Shown one piece after another: positions 8,646 through 17,279 of a DNA stretch of 64,000 nt. The stretch spans positions 62,001 to 126,000 of the forward strand of contig NZ_BMFK01000004.1 in NCBI RefSeq assembly GCF_014638355.1, in the 5' to 3' direction. This DNA is from Priestia taiwanensis. Lineage in GTDB: Bacteria; Bacillota; Bacilli; Bacillales; Bacillaceae_G. The notes under the pieces were generated by a model that was given only the letters and a program-made list of their open reading frames with translations, was not told the DNA's origin and did no database searches. The position numbers and the translations under genes were made by a program. The stretch's first letter is position 1. Each line of letters starts with the position of its first letter.

Positions 8646-8823
8646 ATTTATCACCAACATTCACATGTTCTTATCTATATAGTTTGTTACATTTTTTTCA
8701 TTTCATGTTCATACAATTTATTTGTATTGCTTACGAATATCGTCACTTCCTTTCTCTTTTTACTAGTATATTCTTTCTTTTCGTCTTGTTTCCCTTTTTC
8801 TCACAAAAATGACTGTACAAAAA

Positions 8824-8856
8824 AAGAGTAGAAAAGGATGCCTCCCTTCTACTCTT
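8824..8856 (-). terminator. Terminator of gcvH
   Basis: AAGAGTAGAA and TTCTACTCTT form a 10-bp stem with a 13-nt loop followed on the minus strand by a run of T. The rest of the 8646-8868 gap shows no further gene. Confidence 0.85.
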
Positions 8857-8868
8857 TGCATCTTAACC

Positions 8869-9249
8869 TTATTCTTTTGTCATTTCCTCGTATTGCTCAG
8901 GAGTCATTAAGCCCTCTACTTCTGATGCATCATTTAATTCAACAACAACCATCCATGCTTTCTCGTATGGAGATTCATTCACGAATTCTGGGTTTTCATC
9001 AAGATTCGCATTTACTTCTACTACTTTACCGCTTACTGGCGCATAAAGTTCCGAAACAGTCTTAACTGATTCTACACTTCCGAAAGGCTCGTTTGTTGAA
9101 AGCTCGTCCCCTACTTCTGGAAGCTCAACGAATACGATGTCACCTAATTCCGACTGTGCGAAATGTGTAATACCGATATAAGCTTTTCCCTCTTCTACTT
9201 TTACCCACTCATGCTCCTGTGAATAACGTAATTCTTTTGGTATACTCAT
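8869..9249 (-). CDS. gcvH: Glycine cleavage system H protein
   Basis: 126-aa lipoyl carrier that shuttles the aminomethyl group between the P, T and L proteins and also serves in lipoate relay in Bacillus. The lipoylation site is Lys63 in [15 protein letters not shown], and the N-terminal [13 protein letters not shown] is diagnostic of GcvH. The ATG follows GTGAGGGG. It stands apart from gcvT/gcvP, which are not in the window, as in B. subtilis, where gcvH lies next to yusI. Confidence 0.95.
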   Translation of the reverse strand: MSIPKELRYSQEHEWVKVEEGKAYIGITHFAQSELGDIVFVELPEVGDELSTNEPFGSVESVKTVSELYAPVSGKVVEVNANLDENPEFVNESPYEKAWMVVVELNDASEVEGLMTPEQYEEMTKE

Positions 9250-9296
9250 TTGATTAACCCCTCACTTTTTATGTATGTGATGAAAACACTATGTGT

Positions 9297-9650
9297 TTAC
9301 AACCATTCTTTCTCAAATACATCCTCATTAAAACCAAGCGTGACTTTTTTGCCATCTGTTACGATCGGACGCTTAATTAGCATACCATCTGATGCCAACA
9401 ATGCTAATAATTCTTCTTCACTTGCTGTAGCCACTTTCTCTTTCACATTAAGCTCGCGATAACGCACACCACTTGTGTTAAAGAATTTCTTTAACTCTAG
9501 ACCACTGTTCTCAAGTAATTCTTTCAATGTTTCTTTAGAAGGAGTTTGCTCTACAATATGAATCGCTTCATATGCTACTCCCTTCTCCTCGAACCATTTC
9601 TTTGCCTTTTGGCATGTTCCACATTTAGGATATGTGTAAAAACGTAACAT
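9297..9650 (-). CDS. yusI: Spx/ArsC-family protein YusI
   Basis: 117-aa thioredoxin-fold protein of the arsenate reductase / Spx / MgsR family. A CxxC redox pair (CGTC) lies in YPKCGTCQKAKKW near the start, followed by NTSGVRYREL and KRPIVTDGKKVTLGF, the family's conserved Arg-Pro loop. It may be a redox-active reductase or an RNA polymerase alpha-CTD partner; the sequence alone does not decide. The ATG at 9648-9650 is preferred (GCGGTG upstream); the frame also permits a GTG three codons earlier. Confidence 0.8.
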   Translation of the reverse strand: MLRFYTYPKCGTCQKAKKWFEEKGVAYEAIHIVEQTPSKETLKELLENSGLELKKFFNTSGVRYRELNVKEKVATASEEELLALLASDGMLIKRPIVTDGKKVTLGFNEDVFEKEWL

Positions 9651-9659
9651 TTTGTTCAC

Positions 9660-10106
9660 CGCATTTCATTCTAATTTATTGTAGCATGGTACGAGACTTC
9701 TTCAACTATGATACGCACCGCTAACTACTATAAATTATAGTAGATTCGCTCTTGATTGCCAAATAATATAAGAAAATAGAATGTATCAAAGACTATTACT
9801 ACTACTACAGTTTTTTTACTTTATTCATTAGTCCTCTTCATCGTTCATAATTTATTTATTTCAAAAGATAGAATTCATGCCCCTACACAATATAGAGTCA
9901 AGCTGGATTTCACTATTTTTATCTATAATCATTTAGATTCGATTCGTTTATTTTCTTGCTTTTACTAAAAAACATTTGTATTCAAATATTATTCAACTGC
10001 ATTTCATTTCACCTCAACTGTATACTTTGGGGCATAATAAAAACCATATTTATGGTATACAACATATTGAATGAACTGAAGTGAATACATGAAGGATGGA
10101 CATAAC
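9660..10106. other. Gene-free AT-rich interval between yusI and lytS
   Basis: No open frame with an SD is seen. Near its right end a hexamer GTATAC occurs at 10020-10025 and 10055-10060, bracketing the dyad CCATATTTATGG (10043-10054). This could be a control site of the following two-component operon, but no known motif is matched. Confidence 0.4.
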
Positions 10107-11873
10107 ATGGGAGATTTATTATTAATGATGATTGAACGCGTTGGTTTAATCGTTATTTTAGGATTTTTACTTTTACATATTAAGCAGTTCCGTTGGCTAC
10201 TGCATAAGCAAAACGGCTACAAAGTTAGCTTTATTTTAATTGGCATATTTTCATCATTTACAATCGTAAGTAACTACACAGGGATTGAGATTTCTGGTAA
10301 TACGATTATGAATAATAATTGGTTACAGGGCGTCTCTTCTTCTAGTACGATTGCCAATACACGTATTATGGGAATTGAGATTAGCGGATTACTTGGAGGT
10401 CCGCTCGTTGGAGTAGGGGTAGGATTTATAGCTGGTATTCATCGTTTCGCACTAGGGGGAACTACTGCATTAAGCTGTGCCATTTCTTCTATTTTAGCTG
10501 GAGTTGTGACAGGCTATATTGGCTATTTATATCAAAAACGGAATCGCGTTGTAACTCCTAAATTTTCTGCAATGCTTAGTATCTATATGGTATCACTGGA
10601 AATGCTTATGATTCTTTTTATAACCGATAACGGCTGGAGTATTATAAAAACTATTGCAATCCCAATGATTATTGTAAATAGTTTTGGAAGTTTTATCCTC
10701 TTATCGATGATTCAGTCTATTTTGCGCCAAGAAGAACATGCGAAAGCGATACAAACACATAAAGTATTACTCATTGCCGATAAAACACTTCCGTATTTCC
10801 GCCAAGGACTAACGGAAGAATCATGTACCCAGGTAGCACAAATCATTTATCACTTTACAGGAACAGATGCAGTATCTTTAACAGATAGAGAAAAAATATT
10901 GGCACATGTTGGATTAGGATCCGACCACCATCTCCCTTCCCACAGCTTAATTACTGAGCTATCAAAAGAGGTGTTAAAGGTTGGGAATATTATGAAAGCT
11001 AAGTCACGCGGAGAAATTAATTGTAAGCACGAAGATTGTTTATTGCAAGCCGCGATTGTTATTCCACTCACATCTCGTGGAAAGACAATCGGTACGTTGA
11101 AACTTTATTTTAAAGATTCAAATTCATTAAGCCCTGTAGAGGAAGAGCTGGCAGAAGGATTAGCAAAAATCTTCTCAACACAACTCGAGCTTGGAGAAGC
11201 AGAACTACAAAGTAAATTATTACAAGATGCAGAAATAAAGGCGCTACAAGCACAAATTAACCCCCACTTTCTTTTTAATGCGATTAATACGGTCTCTGCT
11301 TTATGCCGAACAAATGTAGAAAAAGCAAGAAAGTTATTGTTACAGCTAAGCGTTTATTTCCGTTGCAATTTACAAGGTGCAAGGCAGCTTCTTATCCCGT
11401 TAGAACAAGAATTAAATCATGTGCATGCATATTTGTCGCTAGAACAAGCCAGATTTCCGAATAAATATGAAGTGAAAACGCACATTCAAGACGAACTACA
11501 TACTATTTTGCTTCCGCCGTTTGTATTGCAATTATTAGTAGAAAACGCTCTTTGTCATGCTTTTTCTAAAAAACAGCCCATATGTCTAGTTGAAATTCAT
11601 GTTTATGCCAAACAAAATGGTGTACATTTCAAAGTAAAAGACAATGGTCGAGGGATTGAACCAGGGAAATTAGAACAATTGGGAAAAGCAATTGTATCAT
11701 CAAAAAAAGGAACAGGAACCGCATTATATAATATTAACGAACGATTAATGGGTTTATTCGGGGACGGCACAACACTTCATATTGCTAGTCAATTGGAAGG
11801 AGGAACGGAAGTATCCTTTACCATTCCAACCGAAAGAAAAGAGGGAAGAACGATTGAAAATATTAGTAGTTGA
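10107..11873 (+). CDS. lytS: LytS/YpdA-type sensor histidine kinase
   Basis: 588-aa membrane kinase: 5TMR-LYT sensor with about six helices (residues 1-195), GAF domain (about 210-350), His_kinase domain with phospho-acceptor His387 in INPHFLFN, and a C-terminal HATPase with N-box (LLVENALCHAF) and DNGRGIEPGK. Members sense extracellular pyruvate (B. subtilis LytS, E. coli YpdA/BtsS) or envelope state (S. aureus LytS). The ATG at 10107 follows AAGGATGG; an ATG at 10089 is an alternative. It overlaps the regulator by 20 nt. It is followed by an OFA transporter rather than lrgAB or pftAB, which favours a pyruvate-type role. Confidence 0.85.
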   Translation: MGDLLLMMIERVGLIVILGFLLLHIKQFRWLLHKQNGYKVSFILIGIFSSFTIVSNYTGIEISGNTIMNNNWLQGVSSSSTIANTRIMGIEISGLLGGPLVGVGVGFIAGIHRFALGGTTALSCAISSILAGVVTGYIGYLYQKRNRVVTPKFSAMLSIYMVSLEMLMILFITDNGWSIIKTIAIPMIIVNSFGSFILLSMIQSILRQEEHAKAIQTHKVLLIADKTLPYFRQGLTEESCTQVAQIIYHFTGTDAVSLTDREKILAHVGLGSDHHLPSHSLITELSKEVLKVGNIMKAKSRGEINCKHEDCLLQAAIVIPLTSRGKTIGTLKLYFKDSNSLSPVEEELAEGLAKIFSTQLELGEAELQSKLLQDAEIKALQAQINPHFLFNAINTVSALCRTNVEKARKLLLQLSVYFRCNLQGARQLLIPLEQELNHVHAYLSLEQARFPNKYEVKTHIQDELHTILLPPFVLQLLVENALCHAFSKKQPICLVEIHVYAKQNGVHFKVKDNGRGIEPGKLEQLGKAIVSSKKGTGTALYNINERLMGLFGDGTTLHIASQLEGGTEVSFTIPTERKEGRTIENISS

Positions 11874-12591
11874 TGATGAAATGTTGGCGCGTGACGAATT
11901 AAAATATTTATTATATCGAATAAAAGAAGTCGATATAATTGATGAAGCAGACAGTTTAGAAGAAGCATTAGAGAAATTAATAGAGAGTAAACCAGATCTT
12001 GTTTTTTTAGATATTCAGCTGTCCGATGATAATGGATTTGAGATTGCTGATTTACTAAAAAAGATGAAAAATCCACCTGCTATTGTATTTGCAACAGCCT
12101 ATGATCAATACGCTCTTCAGGCATTTGAAGTAGATGCCTTAGATTATATTTTGAAACCATTTGACGAAGAGCGCATTGTTCAAGCAATTAAAAAGTTTCA
12201 AAAACGAAAGCAACATGAAATAGAAGAGAAACAAACAGTACTCGCGTCGGAAGTATCTAACAGAATGACAAAATTAGCACTACCGATTGGTGAATCGATT
12301 GTATTAATAAATGTAAAAGATATCGTATTTGCGGGAGTATTGGATGGAAAAGTAATTGTAAAAACAACTTGTGATACGTATATGACACATGACACACTTG
12401 CCATATTAGAAAAAAAATTGGCACAAGTTGATTTTCTTCGTGTGCATCGTAGCTTTATCGTAAATGTTAATCACATTTCTGAAATCCAGCCTTGGTTTAA
12501 CTCTACGTATAATTTAATTATGCAAGAAGATTCTAAAGTCCCTGTAAGCCGTACTTATGCAAAAGAGTTAAAAAAGCTGCTTCGTATTTAA
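11854..12591 (+). CDS. LytTR-family response regulator
   Basis: 245-aa regulator with a receiver domain (acid pair D7-D8, phospho-acceptor Asp53 in LVFLDIQ, Lys in ILKPFDE) and a C-terminal LytTR DNA-binding domain (about 140-245, with FLRVHRSFIVN). The start is TTG at 11854 (LKILVVDDE), following GAGGGAAG and lying inside the end of the kinase gene, so the pair is coupled. LytTR proteins bind pairs of 9-10 bp direct repeats about two turns apart. Targets are probably the adjacent transporter; equivalents are LytT (B. subtilis) and YpdB (E. coli). Confidence 0.85.
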   Translation: MKILVVDDEMLARDELKYLLYRIKEVDIIDEADSLEEALEKLIESKPDLVFLDIQLSDDNGFEIADLLKKMKNPPAIVFATAYDQYALQAFEVDALDYILKPFDEERIVQAIKKFQKRKQHEIEEKQTVLASEVSNRMTKLALPIGESIVLINVKDIVFAGVLDGKVIVKTTCDTYMTHDTLAILEKKLAQVDFLRVHRSFIVNVNHISEIQPWFNSTYNLIMQEDSKVPVSRTYAKELKKLLRI

Positions 12592-12606
12592 CAAGCAGCT
12601 TTTTTG
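12571..12606 (+). terminator. Terminator of the two-component operon
   Basis: AAAAAGCTGCTT and AAGCAGCTTTTTT form a strong stem. The left arm lies in the last codons of the regulator gene. Confidence 0.85.
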
Positions 12607-12666
12607 CATTTCATCCCTCTTTTTCTGTAACTAATTTCGTATATTTGACGCTCTGTATTGCAATTG

Positions 12667-12695
12667 CTTATACAATGACTTACATCTTATACAAT
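12667..12695 (+). promoter_or_regulatory. Candidate LytTR operator: perfect 10-bp direct repeat
   Basis: CTTATACAAT occurs at 12667-12676 and again at 12686-12695, a 19-bp period, about 130 bp before the OFA transporter start. LytTR sites are direct repeats near 21-bp period, so the spacing is slightly short. Position and perfect identity still make it the best candidate. Confidence 0.4.
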
Positions 12696-12825
12696 AAAAT
12701 TATCAAATCAAAAGAAGTGGCAAAAATGAGTACAAAAACGTATACGATTTTCTAACTGTGTTTATAATAAGCGTCGTTAGACGTCCACTGAATAGAATTG
12801 AAATACAAAGAGAAGGATGGATGGT

Positions 12826-14031
12826 ATGAAAAAACAATCATCTATTAATCCATGGCTTGTTGTCCTTGGGACAATTATTGTACAAATGGGACTTGGAACG
12901 ATATATACATGGAGCTTATTCAATCAGCCTTTAGTAAATAAATATGACTGGAGTCTTAACGCCGTTGCTATAACGTTCTCCATTACTAGCTTTTCCTTAG
13001 CATTTGCAACTTTGTTTGCAAGTAAATTACAAGAGAAATGGGGAATCCGTAAGCTCATTATGATAGCTGGATTTGCCTTAGGAATTGGCTTAATGCTTAG
13101 TTCACAAGTTTCCTCTTTACCAATGCTTTATGTATTAGCAGGATTTGTTGTAGGTTTCGCAGATGGTACAGCCTATATTACTTCACTATCTAATTTAATA
13201 AAGTGGTTCCCAAATCGTAAAGGTTTAATTTCTGGTATATCTGTATCTGCATATGGTATGGGTAGCCTAATTTTCAAATACATTAACGCAGCGTTCATTG
13301 ACTCATTTGGCGTATCACAAGCATTTCTATATTGGGGCTTAATTGTTACCGTTATGATAGTGGCAGGCTCATTTTTAATCCATGCGGCCACTGAACAAAC
13401 TATCGTTCAGGAAACAAAAAGTTATAACTACACACCAAAAGAAATGTTGCGTACAAAAGAAGTTTACCTGTTATTTATTATGTTCTTCACATCATGTATG
13501 AGCGGCTTATATTTAATTAGTATCGTATTAGACCTTGGTGTTCAACTCGTAGGACTTAGCGTAGCAACAGCAGCAAATGCGGTCGCTATGGTTGCCATTT
13601 TCAATACAATGGGCCGACTTATTTTGGGGTCATTATCAGATAAAATTAGCCGTTTAAAAATTGTTTCCGCGACATTTGTCATTATCGCTGTAGCTGTTTT
13701 TGTGCTCAGTTTCGTAGAATTAAATTATGGTATTTACTTTGTCTGTGTAGCAAGCGTTGCCTTTTGTTTTGGTGGGAATATCACTATTTTCCCAGCCATT
13801 ATCGGTGATTTCTTCGGTCTAAAAAACCATAGTAAAAACTACGGAATCGTGTATCAAGGCTTCGGTCTTGGAGCACTAACAGGTTCCTTTATCGGTACAA
13901 TCCTAGGTGGATTCAAACCAACATTTATGGTGATTGGCGTATTATGTATTGTGTCATTTATTATCGCTATTTTCATTCAAACACCTAGTCTTCAAAAAGA
14001 ACAACAAGAAAATTATCGCAACGTAGCGTAA
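12826..14031 (+). CDS. OFA-family MFS transporter, YhjX-like (probable pyruvate-type carboxylate transport)
   Basis: 401-aa, 12-helix major facilitator of the oxalate/formate antiporter family. The first helix region (LGTIIVQMGLGTIYTWSLF) closely resembles E. coli YhjX, which has about the same length. The MFS signature loop is seen near KLQEKWGIRK and GRLILGSLSDK. YhjX is the sole strong target of the YpdA/YpdB system that responds to pyruvate, and the same kinase/regulator types stand directly upstream here. The ATG at 12826 follows AAGGATGG. Substrate is inferred, not shown. Confidence 0.75.
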   Translation: MKKQSSINPWLVVLGTIIVQMGLGTIYTWSLFNQPLVNKYDWSLNAVAITFSITSFSLAFATLFASKLQEKWGIRKLIMIAGFALGIGLMLSSQVSSLPMLYVLAGFVVGFADGTAYITSLSNLIKWFPNRKGLISGISVSAYGMGSLIFKYINAAFIDSFGVSQAFLYWGLIVTVMIVAGSFLIHAATEQTIVQETKSYNYTPKEMLRTKEVYLLFIMFFTSCMSGLYLISIVLDLGVQLVGLSVATAANAVAMVAIFNTMGRLILGSLSDKISRLKIVSATFVIIAVAVFVLSFVELNYGIYFVCVASVAFCFGGNITIFPAIIGDFFGLKNHSKNYGIVYQGFGLGALTGSFIGTILGGFKPTFMVIGVLCIVSFIIAIFIQTPSLQKEQQENYRNVA

Positions 14032-14042
14032 TATTATATTCT

Positions 14043-14095
14043 AAAAACAACTCCAAAAGATACAGCAAATAAAAGCTGATTTTGGAGTTGTTTTT
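14043..14095 (+). terminator. Terminator of the OFA transporter gene
   Basis: AAAAACAACTCCAAAA pairs with TTTTGGAGTTGTTTTT around a loop that itself contains CAGC/GCTG. Confidence 0.85.
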
Positions 14096-14193
14096 CATTT
14101 TCTTTACTTTTTTCGACACTCTACACCTAGACGGTAAAGTTGTTGCCCAAGAAAAAACTTCATTAGACCTTTCTTTATATTTAATCACAAGAA

Positions 14194-14242
14194 AACTCCC
14201 CCTCTATTTGTTAGATAGGAACTAACAAGTAGAGGGGGAGTT
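14194..14242 (-). terminator. Terminator of the fadN-fadA-fadE operon
   Basis: Arms AACTCCCCCTCTA..GTTAG and CTAAC..TAGAGGGGGAGTT form a long stem followed by TTTTCTTG on the minus strand, 19 nt beyond fadE. Confidence 0.9.
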
Positions 14243-14261
14243 CAAAAAACAAAACCTCATC

Positions 14262-16046
14262 TTATACTGTATAGCGCTCTCCTTCTAATACAGAAGCAGC
14301 AATTTCACGTTTCTTCGGAATAACATTTGTAGGGTTATGGCGCGTTAATTTACGAAGCGCTGATAATAACATACGTAATGAGTCCCCACTTTCTACTGCA
14401 ATCAATGTTTCTTTCGCATGTGCTTCAATTTCATTAAACGCTTCTTGGCAGAATACTTGCGTGTAAAGAAGTTTTTGCTTCGCTTTTTCTTCGCCTACTT
14501 TGTTGATTGCTTTCTCTGTACGTAATACACAAGACTCCATTGCGTATACGTTGCTTACGATATCCGCTAAGTTCACTAATAACTCTTGCTCTTTCTCTAA
14601 TGCTTTGCCGTATTTTTGAACAACAAGGCCAGCTACCATTAAGCCGATTTTCTTCGCGTTCTTCACTAAATGTTTCTCTTGCTCTAATGCACCTTCGCCT
14701 ACTTCTTCTGGCATCATCATCATTAATTCTTCTTGTAATAACTGTGCTTTTTGCAATAATGGTAAATCACCTTTCATTGCTTTACGCACGAACGTACCTG
14801 GTACAATTAAACGGTTAATTTCGTTTGTACCTTCGAAGATACGATTAATACGAGAGTCACGGTACATTCTTTCGATTTCATATTCTGCCATGAATCCGTA
14901 ACCACCGTGGATTTGCACACCTTCATCTACTACGTAATCTAATACTTCTGAACCGAATACTTTATTTAATGAGCACTCAATTGCATATTCTGCAATCGCA
15001 TCTGCTACTTTTAAGCCATCTTTTGCTTCTTCTTCTGTGAATATGCCCATTTTATTTTCAAATAGACCTACTGTACGGTATACAGAACTTTCTGCTGCGT
15101 ATAATTTAGACGCCATGTTTGCCAACTTCTCTTGGATTAATGTGAAACGTGCGATTGGTTGCTTGAATTGTTGACGGCTATTTGCATACTCCGCTGATAA
15201 TTCAATTGCACGCTTCGCAGCGCCAACTGTTCCAACTGCTAATTTGTAACGACCAATGTTTAAGATGTTGAATGCAATCTTGTGACCTTTACCGATTTCA
15301 CCAAGTAAGTTCTCTTTCGGTACAAGTGCATCTTCTAAAATTAATGTACGAGTTGACGAACTCTTAATACCCATTTTCTTCTCTTCTGGACCAGTCGATA
15401 CGCCTGGATAGTCTTTCTCTACGATAAACGCTGAGAAGTGCTCTCCATCAATCTTTGCATATACAACGAATACATCAGCAAATGCCGAGTTTGTAATCCA
15501 TTGCTTTTCACCATTTAATACATAGTGCGTTCCTTCTGCATTTAATTTCGCAGTTGTTTTTGCGCCTAATGCATCCGATCCACTTCCTGGTTCTGTTAAT
15601 GCGTATGCAGCTAACTTCGCACCAGAAGCTAAGTCTGGTAAATATTTATGCTTTTGCTCTTCGTTACCGAATAATACGATTGGTAATGAACCGATACCGA
15701 CGTGTGCACCGTGAGAAATCGAGAATCCACCTGCACGAGAGAATTTCTCTGCAATTAACGCTGAGCTAACTTTATCTAATCCTAAACCACCATACTCTTC
15801 TGGTACGTCTACACCAAGAAGACCTAAGTCTCCAGCTTGCTTTAATAATGTTGCTGAACGCTCAAACTCATGGTTCTCTAAATGTTCCACTTGTGGTAAT
15901 ACTTCATTTGCTACGAAGTCTTCTGTCGTCTTTGCAATCATTTTGTGCTCATCATTGTAATCCTCTGGAGTAAATACATACTCAGATGAAATATCATCAA
16001 CTAAAAAGCTTCCACCTTTAACAATCATATCTTTTGTCTTTTCCAC
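14262..16046 (-). CDS. fadE: Acyl-CoA dehydrogenase FadE
   Basis: 594-aa FAD enzyme for the first oxidation step of fatty-acid beta-oxidation. N-terminal helical, middle beta and C-terminal helical domains are recognisable (AYALTEPGSGSDALG, KQWITNSAFADVF, QFKQPIARF, QIHGGYGFMAEYEIERMYRDSRI with FEGTNEINR). It has an extra C-terminal extension of about 180 residues, as in B. subtilis FadE (YusJ) and the long VLCAD-type enzymes. The start is GTG at 16044-16046 behind AAGGGAG. It is the last gene of fadN-fadA-fadE. Confidence 0.93.
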   Translation of the reverse strand: MEKTKDMIVKGGSFLVDDISSEYVFTPEDYNDEHKMIAKTTEDFVANEVLPQVEHLENHEFERSATLLKQAGDLGLLGVDVPEEYGGLGLDKVSSALIAEKFSRAGGFSISHGAHVGIGSLPIVLFGNEEQKHKYLPDLASGAKLAAYALTEPGSGSDALGAKTTAKLNAEGTHYVLNGEKQWITNSAFADVFVVYAKIDGEHFSAFIVEKDYPGVSTGPEEKKMGIKSSSTRTLILEDALVPKENLLGEIGKGHKIAFNILNIGRYKLAVGTVGAAKRAIELSAEYANSRQQFKQPIARFTLIQEKLANMASKLYAAESSVYRTVGLFENKMGIFTEEEAKDGLKVADAIAEYAIECSLNKVFGSEVLDYVVDEGVQIHGGYGFMAEYEIERMYRDSRINRIFEGTNEINRLIVPGTFVRKAMKGDLPLLQKAQLLQEELMMMMPEEVGEGALEQEKHLVKNAKKIGLMVAGLVVQKYGKALEKEQELLVNLADIVSNVYAMESCVLRTEKAINKVGEEKAKQKLLYTQVFCQEAFNEIEAHAKETLIAVESGDSLRMLLSALRKLTRHNPTNVIPKKREIAASVLEGERYTV

Positions 16047-16091
16047 TGTTTCGTTCTCCCTTCGTTTCTCCCGATATATGAACTATTTGTT

Positions 16092-17267
16092 TTACACTAA
16101 TTCAAATACTCCGGCAGCACCCATTCCGCCGCCGATACACATCGTTACAACACCAAATTGCTCGCCACGACGTTTCATTTCATGCATTAATGATAATGTC
16201 AACTTCGCGCCTGTACATCCAAGTGGATGACCTAGCGCAATTGCACCGCCATTCACGTTTACTTTTTCTTGGTCTAAGTTTAACGTGCGGATAATACCGA
16301 GTGATTGTGATGCGAATGCTTCATTCAATTCGAATAAACCGATATCTGATAGTTCTAGTCCCGCTAATTTCAATGCTTTTGGAATTGCTTCAATTGGTCC
16401 GATACCCATTACTTCTGGACGAACACCAGCAACTGCAAACGAACGGAATTTCACTAGTGGTGTTAACCCTTCTCGTAATGCTTTCTCGCGGTCCATTAAT
16501 AATACTGCCGCTGCACCATCACTCATTTGTGATGCGTTACCAGCTGTAACAGAGCCTTGCACGTTAAACGCTGGGCGAAGTTTACCTAGTACATCCACTG
16601 TCGTTCCTTGACGTACACCTTCATCCATCGAGAACATAAATGTTTTCTCTTGTGCCTTGTTATTTGCACCAACGTAATGGTTTGTTACTTCGACAGGAAT
16701 AATTTCATCTACAAATTTACCTTCTTGAATCGCACGTGCTGCACGCTCATGGCTACGCGCTGCAAATGCATCTTGATCTTCACGCGAGATGCCATATTCT
16801 TTCGCTACTTGCTCCGCTGTATGACCCATTCCCATGTAATACTCTGGTGCCTGCTCTACTAAGCGTAAGTTCGGACGAGCAACGTGGCCCATCATTGGCA
16901 CCATACTCATTGACTCCGCTCCACCTGAAAGTACTGCATCTGCATGACCAAGCATAATGCGTTCTGCCCCGTATGCAATACTTTGTAAACCAGACGAGCA
17001 GTAACGGTTGATTGTAATTGCTGGTACTGTCTCTGGTAAACCTGCAAGTGCACCAATGTTACGTGCCATATTTAACCCTTGCTCTGCTTCTGGCATTGCA
17101 CAACCAATAATTAAGTCATCGATGTTTCCTGCATAATTATTTGCTCGCTTTAATGTTTCCTTTACAACTAACGCACCTAAATCATCTGGACGAACATTTG
17201 CTAATGAGCCTTTCTTCGCTCTTCCAATAGGCGTTCTCGCGCCTGCAACAATAACCGCTTCTCTCAT
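16092..17267 (-). CDS. fadA: 3-ketoacyl-CoA thiolase FadA
   Basis: 391-aa thiolase cleaving 3-ketoacyl-CoA to acetyl-CoA and a shortened acyl-CoA. The nucleophile is Cys90 in NRYCSSGLQS. The C-terminal active-site blocks NGGAIALGHPLGCTGA and CIGGGMGAAGVFE supply the His and second Cys. The ATG follows AAGGGGGAG. It sits 12 nt behind fadN and 45 nt before fadE, so the three are co-transcribed under the FadR box at 19692. Confidence 0.95.
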   Translation of the reverse strand: MREAVIVAGARTPIGRAKKGSLANVRPDDLGALVVKETLKRANNYAGNIDDLIIGCAMPEAEQGLNMARNIGALAGLPETVPAITINRYCSSGLQSIAYGAERIMLGHADAVLSGGAESMSMVPMMGHVARPNLRLVEQAPEYYMGMGHTAEQVAKEYGISREDQDAFAARSHERAARAIQEGKFVDEIIPVEVTNHYVGANNKAQEKTFMFSMDEGVRQGTTVDVLGKLRPAFNVQGSVTAGNASQMSDGAAAVLLMDREKALREGLTPLVKFRSFAVAGVRPEVMGIGPIEAIPKALKLAGLELSDIGLFELNEAFASQSLGIIRTLNLDQEKVNVNGGAIALGHPLGCTGAKLTLSLMHEMKRRGEQFGVVTMCIGGGMGAAGVFELV

Positions 17268-17279
17268 GAATTCTCCCCC

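Noticed and set aside
10107..12591. Two-component system considered as the murein-hydrolase regulator of lrgAB.
   Set aside because: No lrgAB or other holin-like gene is adjacent; the neighbour is an OFA transporter, so the pyruvate-type reading is preferred.
16285..16611. Long antisense frames over fadA, fadN, fadE and other conserved genes.
   Set aside because: They lie opposite well-supported genes, lack SDs and show no family features.
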